A DNA stretch of 64,000 bases from JBLMZI01 sp050258755 (GCA_050258755.1 JBLMZI010000012.1:1-64000); one strand, 5' to 3'; positions 1-8,304 are shown, counted from the stretch's first letter. Numbers and translations: made by a program. The notes: a model not told the origin generated them from the sequence alone.

Positions 1-260
1 AGGCGCCATAGTGGCTCACTTCCTCCGGGGTTACATAATCGCCCGAAGGGCTGGGAGGAGCTGGTTTGGTCGAAGTGGTCGACGTCGTTGAAGACGACGC
101 TTTCGCGCCGGAATCGGGGAAAGCGCCATAGTGGCTTACTTCTTCCGGGGGTACATAATCGCCCGAGGGGCTGGGAGGAGCTGGTTTGGTCGAAGTGGTC
201 GACGTTGTTGAAGACGACGCTTTCGCGCCGGAATCGGGGAAAGCGCCATAGTGGCTCACT
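1..260. repeat. 120-bp tandem repeat inside the DUF4157 gene
   Basis: The block beginning GCGCCATAGTGGCT recurs at about 4, 124 and 244, a period of 120 bp. Two full units differ at only a handful of bases and the third is partial, and the array may continue left of the window. In the coding frame (minus strand) each unit is 40 residues, containing PEEVSHYGAFPDSG and a Ser/Thr-rich stretch. The period is a multiple of three, so copy-number change would keep the frame open. Confidence 0.9.
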
Positions 261-1363
261 TCTTCCGGCGTGATGTAAGCACCGGAATCACCGGGAGCCG
301 TGGTCTTGCTCGAAACCGACGGTGCGCTGGGGGCGGCCGTTTTGGATTTCCCTTTGGACATGACATATATGCTGTCAGGCGCGGGAGACGCCGGTGTTCT
401 TGCCGGCGTCGGCGGAATCGCCCTGGAGCCGCCGATTTTGGGTCCAGCCGAAGATGCCGGTCCTGAAGTCTTTGCCCCTGACCAAACGGGAGCCGGTGAA
501 GCTGCCGGGGCAGACATTCTGGAGCCGCCGATTTTTGGCGCGGATGAAGGTCCGTCAGATCCGGAAACCTGAGCACTCGTCCATGCGGGCGTCGGGGCAG
601 CGGCAGGGGCGGGCGCAGCATCCTTTTTCCCCATCAGTCGTTCCCAGAGTCCCTTTTTACGTTGAACTGTCTGCTCTGACGAACTGCCGAACGAACTGTC
701 CTGCTGCACCACATGAGTCAGTTCATGCGCCAGCAGTTTCTGCCCGGATTGAGTTTCCGGCCGGTAACGCCCTTTGGCCATATAGATATCGCGGCCATGG
801 GTAAAGGCTTCAGCTTGAAGATTATGGCTCAGTTCACCGGCGTCAGAATCGGCATGAATTCGCACCCGGCTGAAATCGGATCCCAGGTGCGATTCCATCC
901 GTTTACGGGTTGGTTCTGGCAGCTGTACGCCTTTGCCCCGTTGTGACTGCAGGTGTCCTTCAAAATGCTGAAGACTATCGGGGGAGGCATCGGAAGAAGT
1001 ATTCGCCCCGGTGGATAACTTTTTCTTAAAAGAATCGGTTATGCGGGCGATATAAGAAGGATTTCCAATCTGAGCGGCAGCCTGATCGGCTTCCCGTTCG
1101 AGTGGATCTGAAGCAGGCCCGACGGAGAGTTTGGCCTGAACCAGCTGACCGGCGGCGCGATTGCCAACTGCGGATTGGAGACCCAAAATGTCCTGCGGCA
1201 GAGCGGCGTGAGGGCGGGCCGCCGCGCGCTGGATCGACAGCGGGTCAAACTGCTGCGCTTCAGATGCGGCAGCCTGGTTTTCCGGCTTTTTTACTGCTTG
1301 ATCAGCATTCCGGCTGGTTTGGCCCGAAGTCTGATTCGGTGCCTTGTACTCGTGATCCGACAT
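1..1363 (-). CDS. eCIS core (DUF4157) domain protein with C-terminal repeats, 3' end beyond the window
   Basis: The minus-strand frame is open from ATG at 1363 to the window edge (about 454 codons), so the C-terminus is missing. The start follows a G-rich Shine-Dalgarno stretch. The N-terminal ~100 residues are Gln/Ala-rich and hydrophilic. The middle carries the DUF4157 eCIS-core signature: a Leu-Pro-Glu-x-x-Arg stretch, FSRVRIHAD, then LLAHELTHVVQQ, a zinc-metallopeptidase-like HExxH encoded near 712-726. After it come a Pro/Ala/Ser-rich region and 40-residue repeats. In the family such proteins occur with extracellular contractile injection systems, often as cargo or effectors, but also alone. 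No sheath, tube or baseplate gene is visible here, so a link to an injection particle is inference. There is no signal peptide. Confidence 0.85.
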   Translation of the reverse strand, partial: MSDHEYKAPNQTSGQTSRNADQAVKKPENQAAASEAQQFDPLSIQRAAARPHAALPQDILGLQSAVGNRAAGQLVQAKLSVGPASDPLEREADQAAAQIGNPSYIARITDSFKKKLSTGANTSSDASPDSLQHFEGHLQSQRGKGVQLPEPTRKRMESHLGSDFSRVRIHADSDAGELSHNLQAEAFTHGRDIYMAKGRYRPETQSGQKLLAHELTHVVQQDSSFGSSSEQTVQRKKGLWERLMGKKDAAPAPAAAPTPAWTSAQVSGSDGPSSAPKIGGSRMSAPAASPAPVWSGAKTSGPASSAGPKIGGSRAIPPTPARTPASPAPDSIYVMSKGKSKTAAPSAPSVSSKTTAPGDSGAYITPEEVSHYGAFPDSGAKASSSTTSTTSTKPAPPSPSGDYVPPEEVSHYGAFPDSGAKASSSTTSTTSTKPAPPSPSGDYVTPEEVSHYGA

Positions 1364-1892
1364 ACGGTTCCCCCCTGACTTTGCGCCGGTGTCATCGGCT
1401 TCCAGGAAGACGACAGAGACAAAAATGCACTAATTACTCATTCGCCACAATGTCATGAAAATCCCTCTATAATAATTGGGAAAAATGGACCTATATCAAG
1501 AAACAGGATGGAATTGCGGCAGATTGCTTATTGGCCCGCCCGTTTCCGGGGAAATACCGTTTTATGTATATTGAAGCGAAGAGGAAGGGAATATGGAATT
1601 AAGTGGGGAATGATTCAAAAAGAAAAGAAGACCCGCAGAATCCGGCCGAAATCACGCACAAAAGTACGGGAGAAACGGACCAAGGATCCTGCGGGCCTGA
1701 AAGAAGCCGGAAGGCGGCGTGAAGGCCGCAAGTACAGGACGTTACTCCCCGGGAAGCGGGGATACCTGAACCTTTTGAGCCCTTAAGAGGGCTCGGGATC
1801 AACTGGCTTCCTTGCATATTGTGTGCCGGCAGCGCAATCCATATACTAAAATGAAAATGGTAAAAAATAGAAATGAGAAAGAGGGACAAAGC
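1364..1892. other. Intergenic region with a possible structured RNA at 1632-1794
   Basis: No convincing gene lies here; a basic 92-codon frame at 1508-1786 has no family features. The stretch CCCGCAGAATCC (1632-1643) can pair with GGATCCTGCGGG (1684-1695) at 11 of 12 positions. It is followed by further hairpins, including CCCC/GGGG near 1748-1762 and GAGCCC-TTAAGA-GGGCTC near 1777-1794. No run of T follows the last stem, so it is not a classic terminator. A structured leader for the HAD gene or a small RNA is possible; no riboswitch class was recognised. Confidence 0.3.
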
Positions 1893-2363
1893 ATGATCGC
1901 AGTTGATGTTCCTGGCCGCGGCGCCTATCGTCTGGAGTACCTGATATTGGACCTGAATGGCACCATCGCGACCGACGGGCACCTGATTGCAGGCGTTCGC
2001 TGGCGGATCGCCCGACTGAAGAACTCCCTGACGATTTATTTACTCACGTCGGATACCTATGGCCGAGGCCGTTTGATTGCCGAAGAGCTTGGCATCCAGC
2101 TGACCGTTGTCGATCAGACATCCGGCGGACCGGATAAGAAGGCGTTTGTCGAGCAGTTGGGCGCGGAGCGGGTAGTTGCGGTAGGAAATGGATATAATGA
2201 CGTTATGATGCTGCAAACAGCGGGTTTTGCGATTGCCGTTACCGGAAGGGAAGGCGCCAGCGGAAAAGCGCTGCATTCCGCCGATGTCGTGGTTAATCAC
2301 ATCTGCGACGCGTTGGATATGCTGTTGGATCCAAGGCGGTTTATCGCCACAAACCGGGCGTAG
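1893..2363 (+). CDS. HAD-superfamily hydrolase, soluble P-type-ATPase-like
   Basis: A 156-residue cytosolic HAD fold. Motif I is DLNGT (Asp nucleophile, with Asn in place of the usual second Asp), motif II is the TSD after LLTS, and motif IV is GNGYND. The lysine of motif III is probably the KK before AFVEQLG. It lacks a large cap domain and resembles the stand-alone HAD domains related to the P domain of P-type ATPases (COG4087 type). The start at 1893 follows GAGGGAC at a good distance; an upstream in-frame ATG at 1812 lacks such a site. The Asn in motif I means phosphatase activity should not be taken for granted. The substrate is unknown. Confidence 0.8.
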   Translation: MIAVDVPGRGAYRLEYLILDLNGTIATDGHLIAGVRWRIARLKNSLTIYLLTSDTYGRGRLIAEELGIQLTVVDQTSGGPDKKAFVEQLGAERVVAVGNGYNDVMMLQTAGFAIAVTGREGASGKALHSADVVVNHICDALDMLLDPRRFIATNRA

Positions 2364-2400
2364 GCAAGATCCCCGCGGCCTGGAAAGGACTGACGCTTCG

Positions 2401-2748
2401 TTGAATGCCGCGCGGTGGAATATCCGCAATATTTACCTGTATCTGGTCTGCTTTGTGCTGCTGCTGATCATGGTTTTTTCTTGCTCCAACCTCGTTTATA
2501 ACCTGAGTGGGATTGCGTATCCTGGGCCGGGATATCTTCCGCCCGGGGTGGCGGAAGGGAAGTTCCAGGGAACGCCGGCCGAGAATGAGGCGCTTCGCCG
2601 GTATGAGATGAAATACCAGAACGCGCAGCAGCGGACGATGGCAGTCCGAGAGTCGATTCGGGATGGCTTCCTTCTGCTGCTGGTGGTTCCGCTGTACATT
2701 TATCATTGGCGGCGGATTCAAGCCGAAAACGGAAAACCCGAAGCGTAA
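2401..2748 (+). CDS. Small two-helix membrane protein, function unknown
   Basis: About 115 residues. One hydrophobic segment lies near the N-terminus (LYLVCFVLLLIMVFSC region), followed by a polar Pro/Gly loop and a charged stretch. A second segment (FLLLLVVPLYIYHW) lies near the C-terminus, ending in a short basic tail. No family was recognised. The frame is open well upstream into the HAD gene, so the start is uncertain. TTG at 2401 is chosen because GGAAAGGA lies about 12 bases before it and because it would follow the HAD stop by 37 bases. It is probably co-transcribed with the HAD gene, and a terminator follows at 2787. Confidence 0.55.
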   Translation: MNAARWNIRNIYLYLVCFVLLLIMVFSCSNLVYNLSGIAYPGPGYLPPGVAEGKFQGTPAENEALRRYEMKYQNAQQRTMAVRESIRDGFLLLLVVPLYIYHWRRIQAENGKPEA

Positions 2749-2786
2749 GCCCAGACAAAAACCGAAAAGCTTTGACCGGCAAACCC

Positions 2787-2830
2787 AAAGGCTGTCGGAT
2801 GGTCCAACCACCATTCGTGCAGCCTTTTTT
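2787..2830 (+). terminator. Rho-independent terminator after the small membrane protein gene
   Basis: AGGCTG (2789-2794) pairs with CAGCCT (2820-2825), with an inner ATGGT/ACCAT stem, and a run of T follows. Confidence 0.75.
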
Positions 2831-3167
2831 CCCGGCCAAAATCGCTCCAAATAGCAACAATACCCGGGAATGTGTTATACAATTTGCCAAATTCACCGGA
2901 ATATCGTGTATACATTTAGTAAAAAGACCGAAAAATGGCGGTCAAGTTTCGTTAGAAATTTAATGTAACCTCTTTCGGACGGGTTCAATCCAGTATATTA
3001 TATTAGTTGGTACCTGGGAGACGGTTCGCTGTGGGCGAGTTCCTGCCGCGGCTGTCTCCTTCGCATATTTACTCATCGTGATTCTTTTCTCAAGACGATG
3101 CGGCCTGGCTGCGGGTCATTGGGGGAAGGGGTACCGAGTTTGTGTGTTGAGGAAAGGGGAGGAGCCA
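2831..3167 (+). other. Untranslated region upstream of the hdr-flx operon
   Basis: No gene is seen. The region is AT-richer than its surroundings (2880-3005), as expected for a promoter. It holds a long hairpin, GGAGAC (3017-3022) with GTCTCC (3054-3059), about 110 bases before hdrC. The stem has no T run and could be part of a leader. No clear -35/-10 pair can be assigned by eye. Confidence 0.3.
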
Positions 3168-3743
3168 ATGGGTACGAAACCCGTGTCCGTCGGCAAGGAT
3201 GCGCGGACATTTACTCGGCATATTGAGCAGGTCAGCGGCACCAAGACCAGTCTGTGCTACCAATGCGGGAAGTGCTCAGCCGGATGCCCGGTCGCGTTTG
3301 CCATGGACTACACCCCGCGACAGGTGATCCGATTGCTTCAGCTGGGATTGACGGATGAAGCTTTGAAAGCCGACAGTGTCTGGATTTGCGCCAGTTGTGA
3401 CACCTGTTCATCGCGGTGTCCGCGCGGCGTTGACATTGCCGCCTTCATGGACGCGATGCGCCGCGAAGCTCTGCAGCGCGGCATTATCACCGATAAGGAA
3501 GTTGATGCCTTCAACAAGGCGTTCCTCGGCTCGGTCCGCCGCTTTGGGCGCGTGCATGAAACCGGGCTGATTCTGGAATACAATTTGCGCATCATGAGGC
3601 CGTTGAAAGACGCCGAACTGGGATTGCCGATGCTGCTGCGCGGCAAAATCAGCCCGCTGCCGGAACGCATTAAGAACCGGAAAGCGGTGCAGGCCATCTT
3701 CGAGCGCGCGAAACAGCTTGGAGGTGAGCACGAATGCGAATAG
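3168..3743 (+). CDS. hdrC: Heterodisulfide reductase subunit C-type iron-sulfur protein
   Basis: 191 residues, cytosolic. Two CxxCxxCxxxCP motifs (Cys 30/33/36/40 and 74/77/80/84) bind two [4Fe-4S] clusters, as in HdrC. HdrC relays electrons between HdrA and the catalytic HdrB subunit. ATG at 3168 follows GGGGAGGAG. It is first in a seven-gene operon and its 3' end overlaps hdrB by 10 bases. The full gene order hdrC-hdrB-hdrA-flxD-flxC-flxB-flxA corresponds to the Hdr-Flx NADH dehydrogenase/heterodisulfide reductase type described in Desulfovibrio vulgaris and other anaerobic bacteria. Confidence 0.92.
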   Translation: MGTKPVSVGKDARTFTRHIEQVSGTKTSLCYQCGKCSAGCPVAFAMDYTPRQVIRLLQLGLTDEALKADSVWICASCDTCSSRCPRGVDIAAFMDAMRREALQRGIITDKEVDAFNKAFLGSVRRFGRVHETGLILEYNLRIMRPLKDAELGLPMLLRGKISPLPERIKNRKAVQAIFERAKQLGGEHECE

Positions 3744-4972
3744 CGTATTATCCTGGCTGTTCGTTGGACGGGACTGCAAACGAATACGGCCACTCCACCG
3801 AACGGGTCGCGAAACTCTTAGGCATCGATCTCTGGGAGATTCCCGATTGGAGCTGCTGCGGCGCGAGTTCGGCTCACCAGACCGACCATTTGCTGGCGGT
3901 GGCGCTGCCGGCCCGGAACCTGGCAATCGCGGAACAGGAAGGCCTGGATGTGCTGGCCCCCTGTGCCGCCTGCTACAACCGGTTCCGCGGCACGGAGTAC
4001 GAAGTTCGCAATGATCCGAACATGAAGCAGCTCGTCCAGCAGACCATCGATATGTCGTACGAAGCCAAAGTCAGCACGGTATCGGTGACCGAACTGCTGG
4101 CAGACCGCTATGGTCTGGATAACCTGCGGAAAAAGGTGATCAAGCCGCTCCACGGGATGCAGCCAGCTTGCTATTACGGGTGTCTCCTGGTTCGCCCGAC
4201 CCGAATCACGGGTTTTGACGATCCGGAGAATCCGATGAGTATGGATCACATTATGGAAGCGCTGGGCGCATCACCGGTTGATTGGGCCGGCAAATCCGAA
4301 TGCTGCAGTGCGGGGATTGCCCAGACCAAGCCGGACATCGGGCTGGAAATGATCTTCCGCCTATTGGTCAATGCCAAGGAAAACGGGGCGGACAGTTTTG
4401 TGACCGCTTGTCCGATTTGCATGCTGAATCTCGATATGCGGCAGAAAGCGATCGAGAAGAAATACAAGGTAAAGTTCAACCTGCCGGTATACTATGTCAC
4501 CGAACTGGTTGCGATCGCATGCGGTGATACCCCCGAGGAAGCCGGCGTGAAGCGGCATTTTACCGAAGCGGTTTCGCTCTTTAACGAACTGCCGTCCAAA
4601 GCCTTAAAGCTGGCTGAGGAAATGGCCGCAAAGGAAGCAGCCAAGAAACCGGCCAAAGTGGCGGGGGACAGTGAGGAAAAACCGGCGGCCAAGCCGAAAT
4701 CGGCGAAAGAAACCAAAGCGGCGCCGGATCCCGAGGCGCCTCAGCCCGACTGCGGCGGCAAGGACAATATCCAGCTGATGCTGGCGGTTGAGATTTACGA
4801 CGCCGATGAGGAAAAGGCCATGGCCCTGGCCGAACTGCTGAACGGCGACGAGGCGAAAATGAACAAGTTGAAAGAAATCCTGGCACAGGATAAGGCCAAG
4901 GCCCTCAAAGTAGCGGATGCGCTGCTGGCCAAGGGGCAAAAGAAACCGGCTGGAGAGGAGGCTAAAGCGTGA
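3734..4972 (+). CDS. hdrB: Heterodisulfide reductase subunit B with an extra C-terminal domain
   Basis: 412 residues. The first ~290 match HdrB: two CCG-type cysteine domains, the first with YYPGC, WSCCGA and CAACYNR, the second with CYYGCLLVRP, ECCSAG and CPICMLN. In the family these bind two non-cubane [4Fe-4S] clusters at the disulfide-reducing site. The second motif reads CCSAG rather than CCG. Beyond the usual end lies an Ala/Lys/Pro-rich linker (about 295-335), then a short charged helical domain of about 70 residues with one Cys (PDCGGKDN) and a Lys-rich tail. That extension is not part of ordinary HdrB. ATG lies inside hdrC, and the stop overlaps the hdrA GTG start by 4 bases. The natural disulfide (CoM-S-S-CoB in methanogens, DsrC proposed in sulfate reducers) is unknown here. 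Confidence 0.9.
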   Translation: MRIAYYPGCSLDGTANEYGHSTERVAKLLGIDLWEIPDWSCCGASSAHQTDHLLAVALPARNLAIAEQEGLDVLAPCAACYNRFRGTEYEVRNDPNMKQLVQQTIDMSYEAKVSTVSVTELLADRYGLDNLRKKVIKPLHGMQPACYYGCLLVRPTRITGFDDPENPMSMDHIMEALGASPVDWAGKSECCSAGIAQTKPDIGLEMIFRLLVNAKENGADSFVTACPICMLNLDMRQKAIEKKYKVKFNLPVYYVTELVAIACGDTPEEAGVKRHFTEAVSLFNELPSKALKLAEEMAAKEAAKKPAKVAGDSEEKPAAKPKSAKETKAAPDPEAPQPDCGGKDNIQLMLAVEIYDADEEKAMALAELLNGDEAKMNKLKEILAQDKAKALKVADALLAKGQKKPAGEEAKA

Positions 4973-6951
4973 AACGAATCGGTGTTTTTGTCTGTGAATG
5001 CGGCACCAACATCGGCTCGGTGGTGGATACGGCCCGGGTGGCCGAAGAAGCTGCCAAAATGCCCGGTGTAGCCCACAGCACGGTCTATAAGTATATGTGT
5101 TCCGATCCGGGGCAGGACCTGATCAAGAAAGCGGCTCAGGAGCATAACCTGGACCGGGTCGTGGTCGCTTCCTGTTCCCCCCGGATGCATGAAAAGACCT
5201 TTCGGAAGGCGGCCGGCGGAGCCGGTATCAACGAGTACCTGATGGAAATGGTCAACATTCGCGAACAAGTTTCGTGGGTTCACGCGAATGAAAAACCGGA
5301 AGCCACCGATAAAGCGATTGACCTGATCCGGATGGCGGTGGCCAAGGTGGCCAAGAACAAACCCTTGACCACTTCCACGATTCCGATTACCAAGCGGGCC
5401 CTGGTCATTGGCGGCGGGATCGCCGGCATGCAGGCAGCCCTGGACATCGCGGAAATCGGACACCAGGTGGTGCTGGTCGAGCGGGAACCAACCATCGGCG
5501 GGAAAATGGCCCAGCTCGATAAAACGTTCCCGACGCTCGATTGCTCGGCTTGAATCAGCACCCCCAAAATGAGTGCTGCGGCGCAGCACCCTAACATTAA
5601 ACTGTACACCTACGCGGAAGTGGTTGAGGTCACCGGCTATATCGGCAACTTCACCGTTACGATCCGTGAAAAACCGAAGTATGTGAATTACGATCTGTGC
5701 ACTGGCTGCGGCCTGTGTGAAACCAAATGTCCGGGCAAGGCCAGCAGTGAGTTCGATCTCGGTCTCGGCCAGCGCAAGGCGATCTATAAGCCTTTCCCGC
5801 AGGCGGTTCCGAACAAACCGGTCATCGATCCGGTCAACTGCCGGAAGTTTACCACCGGCAAGTGCGGCATCTGCGAGAAACTGTGCCCGACCAAGGCGAT
5901 CAACTTCGAGGAAACGGAGCGCCTGGTCACCGAGGAAATCGGCGCGATTGTCATGGCGACCGGGTATGACGAATTTGCCTGGGAAAAAGCCTACGGCGAA
6001 TACGGTTACGGCAAGTATCCGAACGTCATCAGCGGCCTTCAGTTTGAACGCCTGGTCAATGCTTCCGGCCCGACCGGCGGCAAGATCAAACGCCCGTCGG
6101 ACGGCAAGATTCCGCAGAGCGTGGCGTTCATCAAATGCGTTGGTTCGCGTGATGATACCAAAGGCAAAAGCTATTGTTCCCGTGCCTGCTGTATGTACAC
6201 TGCCAAGCATGCCATGCAGGTGATGGAAAAGATTCCGAACGGCGAGGCGTATGTCTTTTATATGGACGTGCGGGCGGCCGGGAAGAGCTACGAAGAGTTT
6301 TATCAGCGCTCTCTCAATGCGGGCGCGACTTATGTGCGCGGCCGGGTCAGCAAAATTTACCCGCGCGGCGACCGGTTGGTCTTGAAGAGCGAGGATACTC
6401 TGCTCGGTCGGCCGATCGAGGTGGAAGCTGATCTGGTTGTGCTGGCGTCGGCGATGGTTCCCTCGGCCGGAGCGGATGAGCTTTCCAAAATAATCGGATT
6501 TTCAACCGACAAGGACGGCTTCTTCCAGGAAGCCCATCCAAAGCTGCAGCCGGTGGAAACCTTTACTGGCGGCGTATTCCTGGCCGGTACCTGCCAGGGC
6601 CCCAAGGACATTCCCGATACAGTGGCCCAGGCCAGCGCGGCCGCGGTTAAGGTCGCGGGACTTTTCGCCAAAGCAGAGCTGGCGACTGAAGCCCAAATTG
6701 CCGAGGTCGACCAGAATAAGTGCACCGGCTGTGAATTCTGTGTGCCGATCTGCCCGTACAAGGCAATTACCATGAACAGTGTCAAAGAGCGCGCCCACGG
6801 CCACACCATCGAACGCAACGTGGCAATGGTCAACCGCGGACTGTGTCAGGGCTGCGGTGCCTGCATCGCCTCCTGCCGTCCGTGCGCGCTGAACCTGAAT
6901 GGTTATACCGATGAACAAATCGTGGCGGAGGTGGACGCGCTGTGTCAGTAG
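4969..6951 (+). CDS. hdrA: Heterodisulfide reductase subunit A, selenoprotein (Sec at codon 195)
   Basis: 660 residues if the in-frame TGA at 5551-5553 is read as selenocysteine. The same frame continues without shift on both sides: TLDCSA-[UGA]-ISTPKM corresponds to the HdrA motif where most members have Cys, and archaeal selenocysteine HdrA is known. The N-terminal part has CECGTN. FAD binding is shown by VIGGGIAGMQAA (about 145). Ferredoxin-type motifs follow: CTGCGLCETKCP, CGICEKLCP, CTGCEFCVPICP and CQGCGACIASC. HdrA carries the bifurcating flavin. GTG start overlaps hdrB, and the 3' end overlaps flxD by 10 bases. A perfect hairpin lies 3' of the UGA (5573-5589). Reading it as two genes would split the FAD domain and leave the second half without a ribosome site. 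The selenocysteine machinery genes are not in the window. Confidence 0.93.
5551..5589 (+). promoter_or_regulatory. Sec UGA codon and candidate SECIS hairpin in hdrA
   Basis: UGA at 5551-5553 is followed by GTGCTGC (5573-5579), loop GGC (5580-5582), GCAGCAC (5583-5589): 7 perfect base pairs with GG in the apical loop, the loop about 27 bases after the UGA. Bacterial SECIS elements lie inside the coding region just 3' of UGA and usually expose a G in the loop for SelB. An alternative pairing of CAGCAC (5556-5561) with GTGCTG (5573-5578) also exists. Confidence 0.75.
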
Positions 6952-7391
6952 AACAGAACAACTGGGAACCCAATATCGTGGCATTTGCCTGCAATTGGTG
7001 TTCTTACGCCGGCGCCGACCTGGCCGGGCTGAACCGGCTCCAGTACCCCCCGAATATCCGGATTATCAGGGTTCCGTGCTCCGGCCGGGTCGACCCGCAG
7101 TTTGTGCTCCGGGCATTCCGGTCGGGTGCGGACGCGGTTCTGGTTTCGGGGTGACACCCCGGTGACTGCCACTATGGTAGTGGCAATTACTTCGCCAGAC
7201 GGCGGCATTCGTTAATGAAGAGTTTCCTGGAGTTTATCGGGATTGAGCCCGTACGGTACCAGATTGCCTGGATTTCCGGTTCCGAAGGGCAGAAATTTGC
7301 CGATACCATGACTCGAGTGATCAAAAAGGTCAAAGCAGCCGGCCCCAATACCAAACTGCGCGAAGCGCGGACGGAAGGAGGCCAGGAATAA
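6942..7391 (+). CDS. flxD: MvhD/FlxD-type electron-transfer subunit, selenoprotein (Sec at codon 71)
   Basis: 149 residues if TGA at 7152-7154 is read as selenocysteine. Before it the protein has the MvhD signature AFACNWCSYAGADLAG, YPPNIRIIRVPCSGRVDP and DAVLVSG; after it, in the same frame, HPGDCHYGSGNY and WISGSEGQKFAD. The family has Cys between SG/AG and HPGDCHY, and Sec there is known in methanogen VhuD. MvhD-type proteins bind a [2Fe-2S] cluster and carry electrons from the oxidising module to HdrA. GTG start follows GGAGG and overlaps hdrA by 10 bases; the TAA lies one base before the flxC ATG. An 8-bp hairpin follows the UGA. No alternative start after the UGA has a ribosome site that would make a sensible second gene. 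Confidence 0.93.
7152..7185 (+). promoter_or_regulatory. Sec UGA codon and candidate SECIS hairpin in flxD
   Basis: UGA at 7152-7154 is followed by TGCCACTA (7167-7174), loop TGG (7175-7177), TAGTGGCA (7178-7185): 8 perfect base pairs with GG in the apical loop, about 21 bases after the UGA. It resembles the hdrA hairpin in size, spacing and loop Gs, though the stems differ. Confidence 0.78.
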
Positions 7392-7392
7392 G

Positions 7393-8292
7393 ATGAACGC
7401 AATGACCGAAAAAGCACGCCAGGTTGCCGCCCGGCTTTTAAAGGACGGTACGGTGGACCGGATCGTTGGCTGGGTGAAGGGCGATGAGCCCTATATCAGC
7501 GCACCGGCGGTAATAGATAGCGCGGAAGCGGCTGAGCGCCTGGTATTTGACGAATTCTGCATTCACGACCTGGCCAATGTGCTGTTGGAGCACCGGGACG
7601 GCCATGATAAATTCGGGGTGTTCGTGAAGGGATGCGATTCCCGCGGCGTGGTACGCCTGCTGCAGGACAAAGCGTTTGCCCGTGAACGCCTGTATCTGAT
7701 TGGTATTCCATGCTCGGGCCAGAAGGACCCGAACCAGTACCTGATTACCGAATCCGGTATTGGGCGTTCTGCCATAACTGACCTGGCTCCGAAATGCGTC
7801 TCCTGTCAGGTTCCGAACCCGGTACTGTATGACGAAATGATCGGTGAAAACCAATCGGCCCGCAGCGACGAGCGCTTTGCCCAGCTGGAAATAACCGAGG
7901 CAATGAGCCCTGATGAGCGGTATGCGTTCTTTACGCGTGAATTTGAGAAATGCATCCGGTGCTATGCGTGCCGGAACATTTGCATCGCCTGCAACTGCCG
8001 CACCTGCATTTTCGATGAGACGCGGCCGCAGTGGGTGGGCCGGGCATCCGACCCGGTCAACAATATTTTGTATCAAATCATCCGGGCCAATCACGTGGCG
8101 GGACGATGCGTAGAATGCGGCGAATGCGAGCGGGCGTGCCCGGCCGGCATTCCCCTGATGCTGTTCAACCGCCGGCTGATCAAGGACGTAGATCGGTTCT
8201 TCGGACCTTATCAGGCGGGGATGAGCCTGGAGGACGATGCCCGGCCGCCGCTGTCCCGGTACAGTGTCGACGATCCGGATGAATTTAAGTAG
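7393..8292 (+). CDS. flxC: FlxC-like iron-sulfur subunit
   Basis: 299 residues, soluble. The N-terminal half is a domain with GVFVKGCDSRGVVRLLQ, resembling parts of F420-reducing hydrogenase beta-type proteins. A lone pair KCVSCQ follows near 135-140. The C-terminal half carries a dense cluster, CIRCYACRNICIACNCRTC, which has more cysteines than a simple [4Fe-4S] motif, and a second motif CVECGECERACP. It probably passes electrons between FlxB and FlxD. ATG at 7393 directly follows the flxD stop with AAGGAGG upstream. Assignment rests on domains and on the fixed gene order; names for FlxB and FlxC are sometimes assigned differently. Confidence 0.82.
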   Translation: MNAMTEKARQVAARLLKDGTVDRIVGWVKGDEPYISAPAVIDSAEAAERLVFDEFCIHDLANVLLEHRDGHDKFGVFVKGCDSRGVVRLLQDKAFARERLYLIGIPCSGQKDPNQYLITESGIGRSAITDLAPKCVSCQVPNPVLYDEMIGENQSARSDERFAQLEITEAMSPDERYAFFTREFEKCIRCYACRNICIACNCRTCIFDETRPQWVGRASDPVNNILYQIIRANHVAGRCVECGECERACPAGIPLMLFNRRLIKDVDRFFGPYQAGMSLEDDARPPLSRYSVDDPDEFK

Positions 8293-8304
8293 GGGGGTTG
8301 GACC

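Noticed and set aside
1..260. CRISPR-like array from the 120-bp repeats
   Set aside because: Units are long, contiguous and without unique spacers, and they are in-frame coding repeats of the DUF4157 protein.
1508..1786. 92-codon basic open frame
   Set aside because: Very Arg/Lys-rich with no family signature, and it covers the helices of a possible structured RNA.
5551..5571. hdrA as two separate genes or a pseudogene split by a nonsense mutation
   Set aside because: The frame and homology continue unbroken, the stop falls exactly on a family Cys, the second half has no ribosome site, and the next gene in the operon shows the same feature.
4795..6210. Long minus-strand open frame of 471 codons opposite hdrA
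   Set aside because: It is the shadow of the GC-biased hdrB/hdrA codons, has no ribosome site or family motifs, and opposes a well-supported operon.
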